Shown: piece after piece, positions 35,201 through 43,499 of the stretch
How the letters are laid out: every line of letters begins with the position of its first letter
Position numbering within the stretch: position 1 is the first letter of the stretch
From: Streptomyces sp. Edi2
GTDB taxonomy: Bacteria > Actinomycetota > Actinomycetes > Streptomycetales > Streptomycetaceae
NCBI RefSeq assembly: GCF_040253635.1
Contig: NZ_JBEJGX010000003.1
Span: 4,179,501-4,243,500, forward strand
DNA length: 64,000 nucleotides
Reading direction: 5' to 3'
Program-made: the position numbers and the translations under genes
The notes under the pieces: model-generated
Told to the model about the DNA's origin: nothing
Database searches by the model: none
What the model saw: only the letters and a program-made list of their open reading frames with translations

Positions 35201-35290
35201 GGCCCTCAGGTCCTGCACCGGCCCTCAGGCGGTTGTCCTGGACCGGCCCTCGGACGGTGTCCTGCGCCGCCCCTCAGGCAGTGCCCTGCG
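35201..35290. repeat. 24-25 bp tandem repeat over the aldose epimerase stop codon
   Basis: Four diverged units start GGCCCTCAGG at 35201, 35220, 35245 (GGCCCTCGGA) and 35269 (GCCCCTCAGG), each with a TCCTG-type word following. TCA, the minus-strand stop at 35274-35276, is present in three of the four. Confidence 0.75.
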
Positions 35291-36137
35291 ACAGGCTCCG
35301 CCAGCGCCAGGTCGTGGAGATCTCCAGCGGGTCGATGGGCGTGACCAGGCGCGGCAGGGTGTTGAGGCCGTTCGGCGGGCCGGACTGCGGCTCGACGCAG
35401 ACCGCCGCCTCCTGCTCGTCGTAGACCACGACCCACTCGCCACGGCCGCTGACCGTCAGCTCCAGCCGGTCCGGCCAGGTGAGGGTGGCCTCGACCCCTT
35501 GCGGCATCCCGAAGCAGTCGTCCCAGGGCCCCGGCTGCGGCGTGATCCGCCGGCCGGTCGGGAGGTGGTCCTCGCCCCGCTCCTCCTGCCATCCGGGCGT
35601 GAAGTCGAGCCGTGCGTCCGCACCGCCCTCGCCGAGGTTCCGCAGGAACCAGGGGTGCCATCCGGCCTGCGCGGGAAAGGAGTCGTCGGTCGCCTCGACG
35701 CACAGGGTGAGGGTGAGCGAGCCACCGTCCGCGGCCAGCTCGACGAGCTGGGTCACCCGTCCCGGATACGGCCAGGGCGCCGCCGGATCGGCCAGGTCGT
35801 AGGTGAAGACCGCTTCCGTGGCGCTCGCACGCGCGGTCCGCCAGCGGAGGTTGCGGCCGGTGCCGTGGATGGCGTGCGGCGCGGCGTTGAGGGGCATCTG
35901 GTGCAGCTCGCCCCCGTTGCGGAACTGCCCGTGCGCGATCCGGCCGCACCACGGAACCATCGGGAAACAGCCGTACTTGTCGCCCTGTCGCAGCAGCTCC
36001 GTACCGCCGACCCGCAGGCCGGCGATCCGGCAGCCGTTGTCCGGACGGACGGTCACTTCGGTGTCTCCGGCGGCCAGCCGTACGCCAGGTGACGCCTGCT
36101 CCGGCGCCGCGTTCTGCGTGGTGTTGTCGGTGCTCAC
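35274..36137 (-). CDS. aldose 1-epimerase family protein
   Basis: 287-residue galactose-mutarotase-like protein. It shows DTEVTVRPDNGCRIAGLRVG, GCFPMVPWCGRIAHGQFRNG (R-containing substrate motif), PHAIHGTGRNLRWRT (catalytic His region) and PAQAGWHPWFLRNL (second active His in GWHPWF). WVVVYDEQEAAVCVEPQSGP PNGLN carries the Glu base. This arrangement fits the aldose-1-epimerase fold with catalytic residues in place, acting on the anomeric carbon of a free or phosphorylated sugar. GTG start VSTDNTTQN. The stop is in a tandem repeat. The sugar substrate is unknown. Confidence 0.87.
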   Translation of the reverse strand: MSTDNTTQNAAPEQASPGVRLAAGDTEVTVRPDNGCRIAGLRVGGTELLRQGDKYGCFPMVPWCGRIAHGQFRNGGELHQMPLNAAPHAIHGTGRNLRWRTARASATEAVFTYDLADPAAPWPYPGRVTQLVELAADGGSLTLTLCVEATDDSFPAQAGWHPWFLRNLGEGGADARLDFTPGWQEERGEDHLPTGRRITPQPGPWDDCFGMPQGVEATLTWPDRLELTVSGRGEWVVVYDEQEAAVCVEPQSGPPNGLNTLPRLVTPIDPLEISTTWRWRSLSQGTA

Positions 36138-36292
36138 GGGACCGACCCTAACGGTGCGTCGGCACCCGGCGCGGGACGCCGGGAGGGCGGGACGGCACGG
36201 CACGCCGGGGGGCGCTGCCGCCGGGACGGCGCGCGGGCAGTCGGGACGGCGCACGGTCAGCCGGAGGCACGGTCAGTCGGCGAACGACGGCG

Positions 36293-37300
36293 TCAGCGCC
36301 GTCGGCGCAGCACCCGGCCGACGACCACGGCGGACGCCAGCACCACGGCGGCGGCGGGCGCCGCCCAGCGCAGGGCCACCGAGGTGGCATGCGGCTCGGG
36401 CGCGGGCACCGGTGCGTACCGTCCGCGCGGCGGGGCGTGGTCGACCTCCTCCGCGCTGCGCCCGATCATCGTCCGGCGGGCATGCGCGGCCTCGGCGGGG
36501 GCGAGGCCGTCCGGATCATGGCCGTAGGCGTGCTCGGGGTGCCCGTCGCGCGCCGCGCGGAAGGCGTCCTCGGCGTCCCCCGTTTCGAGATCCCCGGCGT
36601 CCCCGGCCGCCTCGCCGAGGCCCGCCGCCTCCACGGCGTCCTCGTCGCTGCCCGGCTCCTCGTCACTGCCCGGATCCAGCGACGACGGCGGCACCTCGGT
36701 GCCGAACACCCCCGGTCCGACCGCGCCCCCGGCCGACGGGCCGTCGCCGGTCCGCCCCGCCACCGGACGCTGCCGCAGATCGGCGGCCAGGTTCTCCGCG
36801 AAGCGGTCCAGCAGCCGGCGGCCGGCGGTCCGGGCGGACTGGTCGGTGGCCTCGGCGAGCCGGCCGTCGCCGTGGACCGTGCCCGAACAGGCCAGCGTCG
36901 TCCCGGGGCCCGGTTCGGTGGCCGGGGAGAGCCGTACGGCCAGCGTCAGCGCGACCGACCCGTCACCCCGCGTCTCGGTGCCCTTCGCCTCGACGGTCAC
37001 CACGGCGGCCGCACCGCCGTCGCCCGGCCCCTCGTCGCCCGTCGCGCCGTCGCCGGTCCCGCCGTCGTCCGTCCCGCCGTTGCCGGTCCCCTCGCCCTCG
37101 GCGGCGGCACTGACCGTCAGCGTGCCGCGATAGGTGATGGTGGAGCTTCCGATACGCAGCCGCAGCCTGCCCACCGGGTTCCGGGGGGCGGCATCGGCGT
37201 CGAGCTGGACTCCCGGGACACAGCGCGCCACCCGCTCCGGCTCGGTGAGCGCCTGCCGCACGGTCCCGACGGGAAACGGAACGTACACCTCATGCTCCAT
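36293..37300 (-). CDS. SRPBCC (CoxG-like) protein with carboxyl membrane anchor
   Basis: 335-residue protein. MEHEVYVPFPVGTVRQALTE and VARCVPGVQLDADAAP match the start of SRPBCC/CoxG-like domains; VTVEAKGTETRGDGSVALTL and RLLDRFAENLAADLRQR the end. The domain is interrupted by an acidic Gly/Thr/Asp insert (EGTGNGGTDDGGTGDGATGD). A long acidic linker follows, and one membrane helix lies at the very end (RWAAPAAAVVLASAVVVG plus RRRR). CoxG proteins anchor carbon monoxide dehydrogenase-type enzymes to the membrane, but no such enzyme is near, so the role is open. The ATG chosen opens the domain exactly. The region before the stop has GGTCAG copies. Confidence 0.8.
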   Translation of the reverse strand: MEHEVYVPFPVGTVRQALTEPERVARCVPGVQLDADAAPRNPVGRLRLRIGSSTITYRGTLTVSAAAEGEGTGNGGTDDGGTGDGATGDEGPGDGGAAAVVTVEAKGTETRGDGSVALTLAVRLSPATEPGPGTTLACSGTVHGDGRLAEATDQSARTAGRRLLDRFAENLAADLRQRPVAGRTGDGPSAGGAVGPGVFGTEVPPSSLDPGSDEEPGSDEDAVEAAGLGEAAGDAGDLETGDAEDAFRAARDGHPEHAYGHDPDGLAPAEAAHARRTMIGRSAEEVDHAPPRGRYAPVPAPEPHATSVALRWAAPAAAVVLASAVVVGRVLRRRR

Positions 37301-37472
37301 GACATGGGAGCCTACCCAGCACCCCCGCACCCCGTGCCGCCCGGAGCGAACTTTCTGCGCGGCGGCCCCGGCTCCCGCACCGCACCCGTCTCCGCCGCGC
37401 CCTCACCAGTTCCTCACCGGCCCCTCACTGGCCCCTCACCAGTCCCTCCCGCCCCGCACCGCCCCCGCCCGC

Positions 37473-39191
37473 TCAGTCGAGATACCGCGGGTGCATCAGC
37501 GTGGACGCCGGCAGCCCGGACATCCGGTCGTGGGCCTCGCCGCGCCGCCCGGCCTGCAGCTCCGCGCGGGTGAGCCCGGCCGGCGGCGGTGCATCGGGCG
37601 CCAGACCGAGCCGCGGCCGGTGCCGCGCGGCCAGCACAAAGCCCCAGTACTGGTCCGGGCCGCCCGACGGCGCGGCGGCGGGCACTTCCGTGTCCACCGA
37701 CGCCACGGGGGCGGCCGTGCGGTCCGGGCCGCCGTAGAACGACGCGGGCCGGCCGGCCAGGCGGTACGGCACGGTCGCCAGGCCCACCGACCGGATCGTC
37801 GACTCCACCGTCCAGTACAGGCGCGCGCGCTCGACCGGCGGTCCGGCATGCACCACCAGCCGCCCGTCGGGTGCCAGCAGCCGCGCCGCGAGACCGTAGA
37901 ACTCCTGTGAGTAGAGCTTGGTGCTCGCGGCGATCCCGGGGTCGGGCAGGTCGGAGACGATGACGTCGTACGGCGCCTGCCGCCGGCCGCGCAGGCCCTG
38001 CTGCCGCAGCCATTCGAAGGCATCGGCGGTCACCACCCGCACCCGCGGATCGCTGAGCGAGTGATGGTTGAGGCGGGAGAGGCCGGGGTCGCTGCGCGCG
38101 AGCCGCAGGACACCGGGGTCGAGTTCGACGACGGTGACCGAGCGGACCGAGCGGTGGCGAAGGATCTCGCGTACCGCGAGGCCGTCGCCGCCACCGAGGA
38201 CCAGCACCCGGCGGTGCGGGCCGGCCGCCATCGCCGGGTGCACCAGCGCTTCGTGGTAGCGGTATTCGGTCTCCGCGCTGACCCGGAGCCGGCCGTCCAG
38301 ATACAGCGCCAGCGGTCCGCCTAAACCTTTCCTCCCGCGCCCCGCACCGGCTCCGTCCCCCGTACCGCCGGTCATCACCACTTCCTGGATGCCGGTCTGC
38401 ACCGCGACCCGCGCCGAGGAGCCGTACACCGCCTGCCGGGCGGCCCGCTCGAACGGCGTGGCCAGCAGCACGCCCGCGGCCAGCAGCGCGAGGACCAGGG
38501 CATTGGCGGCGAGCAGCATCCAGCGGGCGCGGGCGCTCAGATCGTCGCGGAAGAGCCACAGCACCAGGACGCCGCCGGCCACCGCGTTGATCCCACCGGT
38601 GAGCAGGGCGCCGGTCAGCTGGCCGAAGCCCGGCAGCAGCAGGAAGGGAAAGGCCAGGCCCCCGACGAGCGCACCGACGTAGTCCGCGGCGAAGAGGTCG
38701 GCGACCGCACCGCCCGCGTCCTGCCGGCGCACCCGCTGGATCAGCGTCATCAGCAGCGGTACCTCGGCGCCGATCAGGATGCCGATGGCCAGGGAGAAGC
38801 CGACGAGCGCGGAGCGGGACTGACCGCACCAGGCGTAGCAGGCGTAGAGCGCCATGGCGGAGCTGCCGCCGACCAGCGCCAGGCCGGCCTCGACCGCGCC
38901 GAAGCCGACCGCCGCCCGGCAGCGCAGCCGCTTGGCGAGCAGTGCGCCGACGCCCATCGCGAAGACCATGACGGACAGCACCACCGACGCCTGGGTGACG
39001 GAGTCGCCGACCAAGTACGTGGCCAGCGCGACCAGTTCGAGTTCGTAGACCAGGCCGCAGGCGGCGCAGACGAAGACGACGGCGAGGACGAGCAGCCGGC
39101 CGGGCCCGGCCGGCACGGGCAGTCGCGCCGGCGTCATGGCCTCCGGCGGCCCGGGGACGCCGGTGAGAACGGGCTCTGGCGGGTCGATCAT
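37473..39191 (-). CDS. membrane-fused spermidine synthase-like aminopropyltransferase
   Basis: 572-residue protein. The first 230 residues hold seven membrane helices ([20 protein letters not shown] ... [20 protein letters not shown]). The rest is a SpeE-type methyltransferase-fold domain with [38 protein letters not shown] (nucleotide loop), [27 protein letters not shown] and [17 protein letters not shown] (D-x-x-D/P motif of the active site), then [20 protein letters not shown]. Soluble SpeE makes spermidine from putrescine and decarboxylated SAM. Membrane-fused versions are common in actinomycetes, with the true substrate uncertain. The following gene on the strand side is DUF2617, a frequent neighbour. 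Confidence 0.87.
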   Translation of the reverse strand: MIDPPEPVLTGVPGPPEAMTPARLPVPAGPGRLLVLAVVFVCAACGLVYELELVALATYLVGDSVTQASVVLSVMVFAMGVGALLAKRLRCRAAVGFGAVEAGLALVGGSSAMALYACYAWCGQSRSALVGFSLAIGILIGAEVPLLMTLIQRVRRQDAGGAVADLFAADYVGALVGGLAFPFLLLPGFGQLTGALLTGGINAVAGGVLVLWLFRDDLSARARWMLLAANALVLALLAAGVLLATPFERAARQAVYGSSARVAVQTGIQEVVMTGGTGDGAGAGRGRKGLGGPLALYLDGRLRVSAETEYRYHEALVHPAMAAGPHRRVLVLGGGDGLAVREILRHRSVRSVTVVELDPGVLRLARSDPGLSRLNHHSLSDPRVRVVTADAFEWLRQQGLRGRRQAPYDVIVSDLPDPGIAASTKLYSQEFYGLAARLLAPDGRLVVHAGPPVERARLYWTVESTIRSVGLATVPYRLAGRPASFYGGPDRTAAPVASVDTEVPAAAPSGGPDQYWGFVLAARHRPRLGLAPDAPPPAGLTRAELQAGRRGEAHDRMSGLPASTLMHPRYLD

Positions 39192-39456
39192 AAGGTGAAC
39201 GCTACGTGACGATTCCGTACCTCTCCGTCACTCACACGGGTGCAGTCTGCGGGCCACACCCGCCAGTTGGGGCGCAGTCCTCCCCTGGGGCGCGCGGCAC
39301 CCTTCCGCACCACACCGGCCGACCGGACCGCGCGCCCGGCACCGCCCGCGCCCCTCCAGGCACCGACGCCCCCGGCGCGCAGCCCGTACGCCCGTCGCGC
39401 CACCCACGGCCGCACACCCGCCCGCCGACCGGACCGGCCCCTTTCGCCCACCCCTG

Positions 39457-39978
39457 CTAGACCGCCGCGACCGCCGCCCGTACGCCCACCCGGGTGCGCG
39501 TGGCCACCAAGCGGCCCTCCTGCGGATACGCGTGCCAGGTCCGCCAGCGCACCTGCCCCTGCTGGCACTGCGCCAGCATCGCCGTGAAGGCGTGCGGAGA
39601 TCCCGGGAACGTCCCGGCGAGGCCGTGCGGATGCTCGGCCACCAGCGCGAGCAATTCCTGCGCACGCCCCGCGAACGAGCCGCGCGACAGCGTCTCCACA
39701 TGGGCGGCGAATTCGTACTCCCAGTCCCCGAGCCGCTTCGCCACACCCAGCGGCAGCGGCGTGCTGCTGCCCGGCATACAGGCGACCGTTTCGGAACAGG
39801 TGCCGCGCTCCTCCTCGAGAAGCACCTGGTGAGAAGCGCCGAGCAGCCTCAACTGCAGCTGTGCGCCATGTAGTTGGAGATCGAGTACGGCGAGGGCCGG
39901 CAGGGGTTCCCTGCCCAGCGCCCAGGCCAGGTCGGAGGCACGGGTATCGGTGTACGCCGTCTGCAAAGTGGTGAGCAT
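39457..39978 (-). CDS. DUF2617 family protein
   Basis: 173-residue soluble protein: MLTTLQTAYTDTRASDLAWA, LAVLDLQLHGAQLQLRLLG, SHQVLLEEERGTCSETVACM, YEFAAHVETLSRGSFAGRAQ, GLAGTFPGSPHAFTAML and VRWRTWHAYPQEGRLVATRT. This matches the actinobacterial DUF2617 family, which has no known biochemical role. It lies 265 bp upstream of the speE-like gene on the same strand and could be transcribed with it. The frame extends upstream without coding character, so the ATG at MLTTLQ was chosen. Confidence 0.87.
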   Translation of the reverse strand: MLTTLQTAYTDTRASDLAWALGREPLPALAVLDLQLHGAQLQLRLLGASHQVLLEEERGTCSETVACMPGSSTPLPLGVAKRLGDWEYEFAAHVETLSRGSFAGRAQELLALVAEHPHGLAGTFPGSPHAFTAMLAQCQQGQVRWRTWHAYPQEGRLVATRTRVGVRAAVAAV

Positions 39979-40367
39979 GGGTCGGCTCCGCAAGCACGCA
40001 GTGGAATGGTGGGCCGGCCCGCCCGTTGAAGGCAGGGAATATCCGCATGCCTGCCGGCTCGTGCCCACGTGGAAGCGGAGAACGTGGGGGATTCTCCAGG
40101 GAGAGGGAATCATGAAAGCCCTGTCGCCCACAGCGCTTTTACCCATCTTCTCCGGGTTTCCATCCGCCCGGGGGCCCTGCAGTTCACCTGTTCAACAACC
40201 AAGCGCCCGGCGGGCGTTGATGTCTTCATCAGCACCGGCCAGGCGCATATGCGGTAAGCAACAACCCTTTCGCGCAAGTGGAGTTGGAGAAATCGGGCAT
40301 CCGGCTCAGAAGTGGCCGGACGCCGCCTCAGGAAGAACCGGCCGCCTCCTCAGGGGCCGCCGTCGAC
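39979..40367. other. 389-bp gap without a convincing gene
   Basis: Lower GC than its surroundings. A plus-strand ATG at 40112 follows AGGGAGAGGG, but the frame behind it (MKALSPTALLPIFSG...) uses many A/T-ending codons and runs antisense through the next gene. It is not accepted. The promoter of the DUF2617 gene should lie near 39980-40100. Confidence 0.5.
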
Positions 40368-40661
40368 TCAGGAACCGCCGCCACCACCGCAGCCGCCACC
40401 GCCACCGCCGCCGCCACAGCCGCCACCGCCGCAGGAGGAACCACCGCCGCAGCCACCGTGGTGCCCGCCGCCGTGGTGCCCGCCGTGGTGTCCGCCACCC
40501 AGGCTCGACCCCCCGTCACTGCCGGCCCACCAGCTGCCGCCGCCCGCCGCGGACGAACCACCCCCGCGCCGTCCGCGCCGTGGTCCGTTGACGCTCCGCG
40601 AGACCAGGCCCAGCAGGCCGATCACCACCACGCAGACCACCAGGAAATACACGATCCCCAT
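40368..40661 (-). CDS. small membrane protein with Gly/His/Cys-rich tail
   Basis: 97-residue protein of unknown function: a single membrane helix at the very start (MGIVYFLVVCVVVIGLLGLV), a basic patch GPRRGRRGGG, then a flexible tail. The tail is almost only Gly with His pairs and Cys (GGGHHGGHHGGGHHGGCGGG followed by SSCGGGGCGG and a Gly-run with one Cys). Regular HH pairs every four to five residues followed by four Cys could bind metals or be crosslinked; this is inference. GAGG four bases before the ATG supports the start. It faces a class I aminotransferase gene across 199 bp. Confidence 0.7.
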   Translation of the reverse strand: MGIVYFLVVCVVVIGLLGLVSRSVNGPRRGRRGGGSSAAGGGSWWAGSDGGSSLGGGHHGGHHGGGHHGGCGGGSSCGGGGCGGGGGGGGCGGGGGS

Positions 40662-40860
40662 CTGCCTCACATTCCTTTCTTCCCCCCGAAGCGAGGCACC
40701 CGCTCCGTCCGGCGCCCGGTGCGCCGCTCCGGCGCCGTCCCGCGCCGGGGCCGTCCTCATCGACGGCCGTCACTGTCCTTCGTACGAGGCTGCTGCCCCG
40801 GCCCCCGCGATCTCAAAGCACTGTTGAGGAAATCAAGAGGTTCGACGGAGGATGGCGCCC

Positions 40861-42039
40861 ATGGACCGACCGCTGCTGAACCGCCGCCTCGCCGAATTCG
40901 GCACCACGATCTTTGCCGAAATGTCGGCACTCGCCGTACGGACCGGCTCCATCAACCTCGGCCAGGGCTTCCCCGACGCCGACGGCCCGGAAGAAGTCAG
41001 GGAAGCGGCGGTGCGCGCCCTGCGCGACGGCCGTGGCAACCAGTACCCGCCCGGCCCCGGCATCCCCGAGCTGCGCGCCGCCGTCGCCGCCCACCAACAG
41101 CGCTTCTACGGCCACCTCGGCCTCTCCTGCGACCCCGACACCGAGGTCCTGGTCACCGCGGGTGCCACCGAAGCCATCGCCGCCTCGCTGCTGGCGCTGC
41201 TGGAGCCGGGCGACGAGGTCATCGCGCTGGAGCCGTACTACGACTCGTACGCGGCCGGCATCGCGCTGGCGGGCGGCCGCCGCGTCCCGGTCACCCTGCG
41301 CGCCGACCCGGAGTCCGGGACCTACCGCCTCGACCTCGACGAACTGCGCGACGCCATCACCGACCGCACCCGCCTGATCCTCCTCAACACCCCGCACAAC
41401 CCCACCGGCACCGTGCTCTCCCGCGAGGAGCTTGCCGAGATCGCCCGCCTCGCCTGCGAGCGCGACCTCCTCGTCATCACCGACGAGGTCTACGAACACC
41501 TCGTGTTCGAGGGCGAGCACCTTCCCCTCGCCTCGTTCCCCGGGATGCGCGAACGCACCGTCACCATCGGCTCGGCCGGCAAGACCTTCTCCTTCACCGG
41601 CTGGAAGGTCGGCTGGGTCACCGCACCCCCGGAGCTGGTCAGCGCCGTCCGCTCGGCCAAGCAGTTCCTCACCTATGTCTCCGCCGGGCCCTTCCAGTAC
41701 GCCGTCGCCGAGGCGCTGGCCCTCCCCGACAGCTACTTCACCGCCCTGCGCGACGATCTGCGCGCCAAGCGCGACATCCTGGCCACCGGCCTCGCGGAGG
41801 CGGGCTTCACGGTCTTCCGCCCCTCCGGCACCTACTTCATCACCACCGACATCCGCCCCCTCGGCCACGACGACGGCTTCGCCTTCTGCCGCGCCCTGCC
41901 CGAACGCGCCGGCGTCGTCGCCATCCCCAACGCCGTCTTCTACGACCACAAGGACCAGGGCGCCCCGTACGTCCGCTTCGCCTTCTGCAAGCAGGAGCCG
42001 GTCCTACGCGAGGCGGCGGACCGGCTGCAGAAGCTCTGA
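40861..42039 (+). CDS. class I/II PLP aminotransferase (DapC/KAT-like)
   Basis: 392-residue fold-type I aminotransferase. Features: FAEMSALAVRTGSINLGQGF PDADGP, NQYPPGPGIPELRAAVAAHQ, LVTAGATEAIAASLLALLEP (phosphate loop), LILLNTPHNPTGTVLSREEL, VITDEVYEHLVFEGEH and TIGSAGKTFSFTGWKVGWVT (Schiff-base Lys), with RPSGTYFITTD late. Best relatives are N-succinyldiaminopimelate aminotransferase and kynurenine/glutamine transaminase K-type enzymes, so substrate is open; the kyn operon is 10 kb away and not linked. An ATG nine bases upstream abuts GGAGG directly, so the second ATG (MDRPLLNRRL), nine bases from GGAGG, is chosen. Confidence 0.9.
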   Translation: MDRPLLNRRLAEFGTTIFAEMSALAVRTGSINLGQGFPDADGPEEVREAAVRALRDGRGNQYPPGPGIPELRAAVAAHQQRFYGHLGLSCDPDTEVLVTAGATEAIAASLLALLEPGDEVIALEPYYDSYAAGIALAGGRRVPVTLRADPESGTYRLDLDELRDAITDRTRLILLNTPHNPTGTVLSREELAEIARLACERDLLVITDEVYEHLVFEGEHLPLASFPGMRERTVTIGSAGKTFSFTGWKVGWVTAPPELVSAVRSAKQFLTYVSAGPFQYAVAEALALPDSYFTALRDDLRAKRDILATGLAEAGFTVFRPSGTYFITTDIRPLGHDDGFAFCRALPERAGVVAIPNAVFYDHKDQGAPYVRFAFCKQEPVLREAADRLQKL

Positions 42040-42228
42040 GGCCAGGTGCCGCCGGACGCTCTCAGGTCCCGTGGGTCCCGCCGTCACGTCCAGCACTTCC
42101 CGGGCGGCGGCACCTCCGGGCCGGGGCAACCGGCGGCCCGTCCCGGTCACCACGGAAAGAGTCGTCGCACGCTGCAGCATCCCCGCCCCGTGATATTGCA
42201 CAGTTCTCCCCCCCCCGAATGCCGGACC

Positions 42229-42260
42229 GTGCGTCCGTGCGTCCGTGCGTCCGTGCGTCA
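42229..42260. repeat. 8-bp tandem repeat (GTGCGTCC) ending on a stop codon
   Basis: GTGCGTCC three times plus a fourth unit GTGCGTCA, whose TCA (42258-42260) is the minus-strand stop of the toxin-immunity fusion gene. Preceded by a run of nine to ten C. Confidence 0.8.
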
Positions 42261-42983
42261 CTGAGGAGCGACCGGCATGGCCTCGAAGTCGTCGAACAGG
42301 TAGGCATAGACCTGCGCGAGATAAGCCCGCAGCTCCCGCTGGTCGGGGAATTGCACATAGGTCAGGTCGAACCACTGCTCCACCGTCAGCGGCTCGTTCG
42401 TCACCACATGCATGAGCCCCGTGCGAATCGTGTCCTGGTAATCGGGCCAGGCCACATCAAACGTCTCCCGGAGCATGCCGAGATCATCGACCGCCTCGAC
42501 CCCGAGAATTCCGGCGCAGAAATGCACGAAACGACGGTCGACCCCGGGTACGTCCAGCCCCAGGTCGGCCAGCGGTACGGAGACCGGGTCGATTTCCCGG
42601 TAGCCGCCCGGGTACGGGTAGAGCGTGGTGTTCCAGAGATCAGCCCCGGTCGCCGGCCCGTCGTCGCCCGCTGCGTCCTCCGCCGGCTCGGCCGGGCGGT
42701 ACACGCCGTACAGCAGGCCGCGCGTGGAGAAGTCCGCAGAGACGTAATTGACTTCCCCGTCGGAGTTGTAGGGCCGCCGCGGATCGATCGTGATCGCGGT
42801 GGCCTTCCCCAGGCAGCTCTCCCCCGCTCCGTAAACGGCCTCGAAGGGCAGAATCGGCGAGAGGTCGTGCGCGTTCAGGGCGGCCTCACGCAGGGCGTTG
42901 TCCGCCTGGACCATGGCCTCCTCGGAGTCGAAGCGGGTGGCCCACGGGCCGGTGCGGGGGGGCAGCTCGTCTCGGGTGGGCAT
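42258..42983 (-). CDS. fusion of a stripped toxin-like domain and an immunity-like domain
   Basis: 241-residue soluble protein, last of the toxin cassette. By eye, residues 14-125 follow the carboxyl domain of the toxin two genes upstream. TRFDSEEAMVQADNALRE matches TAFKDNESFMHAERYARE, GEVNYVSADF (76-85) matches GKVNYRDVDF (307-316), GVYRP matches AVYKP, and TTLYP (119-123) matches HTMFP. The toxin His259 and the His289-His290 pair have no His counterparts here, and no HLKVSD-like segment precedes it. Residues 150-232 match the preceding 127-residue gene (WFDLTYVQFPDQRELRAYLA and QVYAYL against WLGLTGFQFFSEGELYGFLL and DVYDYF). ATG with GGAG upstream. It could be a decayed toxin joined to its immunity gene, or a two-domain immunity protein. 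Confidence 0.72.
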   Translation of the reverse strand: MPTRDELPPRTGPWATRFDSEEAMVQADNALREAALNAHDLSPILPFEAVYGAGESCLGKATAITIDPRRPYNSDGEVNYVSADFSTRGLLYGVYRPAEPAEDAAGDDGPATGADLWNTTLYPYPGGYREIDPVSVPLADLGLDVPGVDRRFVHFCAGILGVEAVDDLGMLRETFDVAWPDYQDTIRTGLMHVVTNEPLTVEQWFDLTYVQFPDQRELRAYLAQVYAYLFDDFEAMPVAPQ

Positions 42984-43087
42984 GCGGGGCTCCGTACTGC
43001 GCGGTCGACGTGGTCAGGCCGATGGCCGGGGGAGTGGTCAAGAAAGTAGTGCGAGTTGATCGTACAGACGGTGACCTTCCCGAATAT

Positions 43088-43471
43088 TCACCTCCATTCT
43101 GTCCAGAATTGATCCTGGTTGCCCGGTGGTGGGCGATCCGGATCGGGAGCCACCGGCGGGGCCGTTCTCTCGCCGTAGAAGTAGTCGTAAACATCGAGGA
43201 GAAATCCGTAGAGCTCACCCTCGGAAAAGAACTGGAAGCCCGTCAGGCCCAGCCAGTCCTTCGTTGAGGCAGGCTGCTGCTCCAGCAGATACTCCAAGCT
43301 CGCTCGGAGGTGCTGTGCGAATTCACTTCCGTCGGACGCATGCGGCTTGAATTCGCCGATCTCGTGGATCGTATCCACCCGGAAGCAGGACTCGTAGAAC
43401 CTCCTGAGCCTTTCATTCTCTCCCCACCCGGGCACCTGTCGGAAACTCCAGCGAAGCGGAGGAATATTCAC
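43088..43471 (-). CDS. candidate immunity protein of the toxin cassette
   Basis: 127-residue acidic, aromatic-rich soluble protein directly behind the toxin gene (28-bp gap), the usual place of an immunity gene. It starts MNIPPLRWSFRQVPGWGENE. The conserved part is LRASLEYLLEQQPASTKDWL followed by GLTGFQFFSEGELYGFLLDV and YDYFY, which is repeated in the carboxyl half of the next gene. It ends in a Pro/Asp-rich tail. GTG start with GAGGTGG upstream. Lower-GC and AT-rich flanks (GAATATTCAC) suggest acquired DNA. I cannot name the immunity family; function is inferred from position and from fusion with a toxin-like domain next door. Confidence 0.68.
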   Translation of the reverse strand: MNIPPLRWSFRQVPGWGENERLRRFYESCFRVDTIHEIGEFKPHASDGSEFAQHLRASLEYLLEQQPASTKDWLGLTGFQFFSEGELYGFLLDVYDYFYGERTAPPVAPDPDRPPPGNQDQFWTEWR

Positions 43472-43499
43472 TTCACACCACCTCTCCAGACTCCACGAA

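Noticed and set aside
40112..40591. Plus-strand ORF starting MKALSPTALLP behind AGGGAGAGGG
   Set aside because: Good ribosome site, but codons have many A/T third positions and the frame runs antisense through the Gly/His-rich gene.
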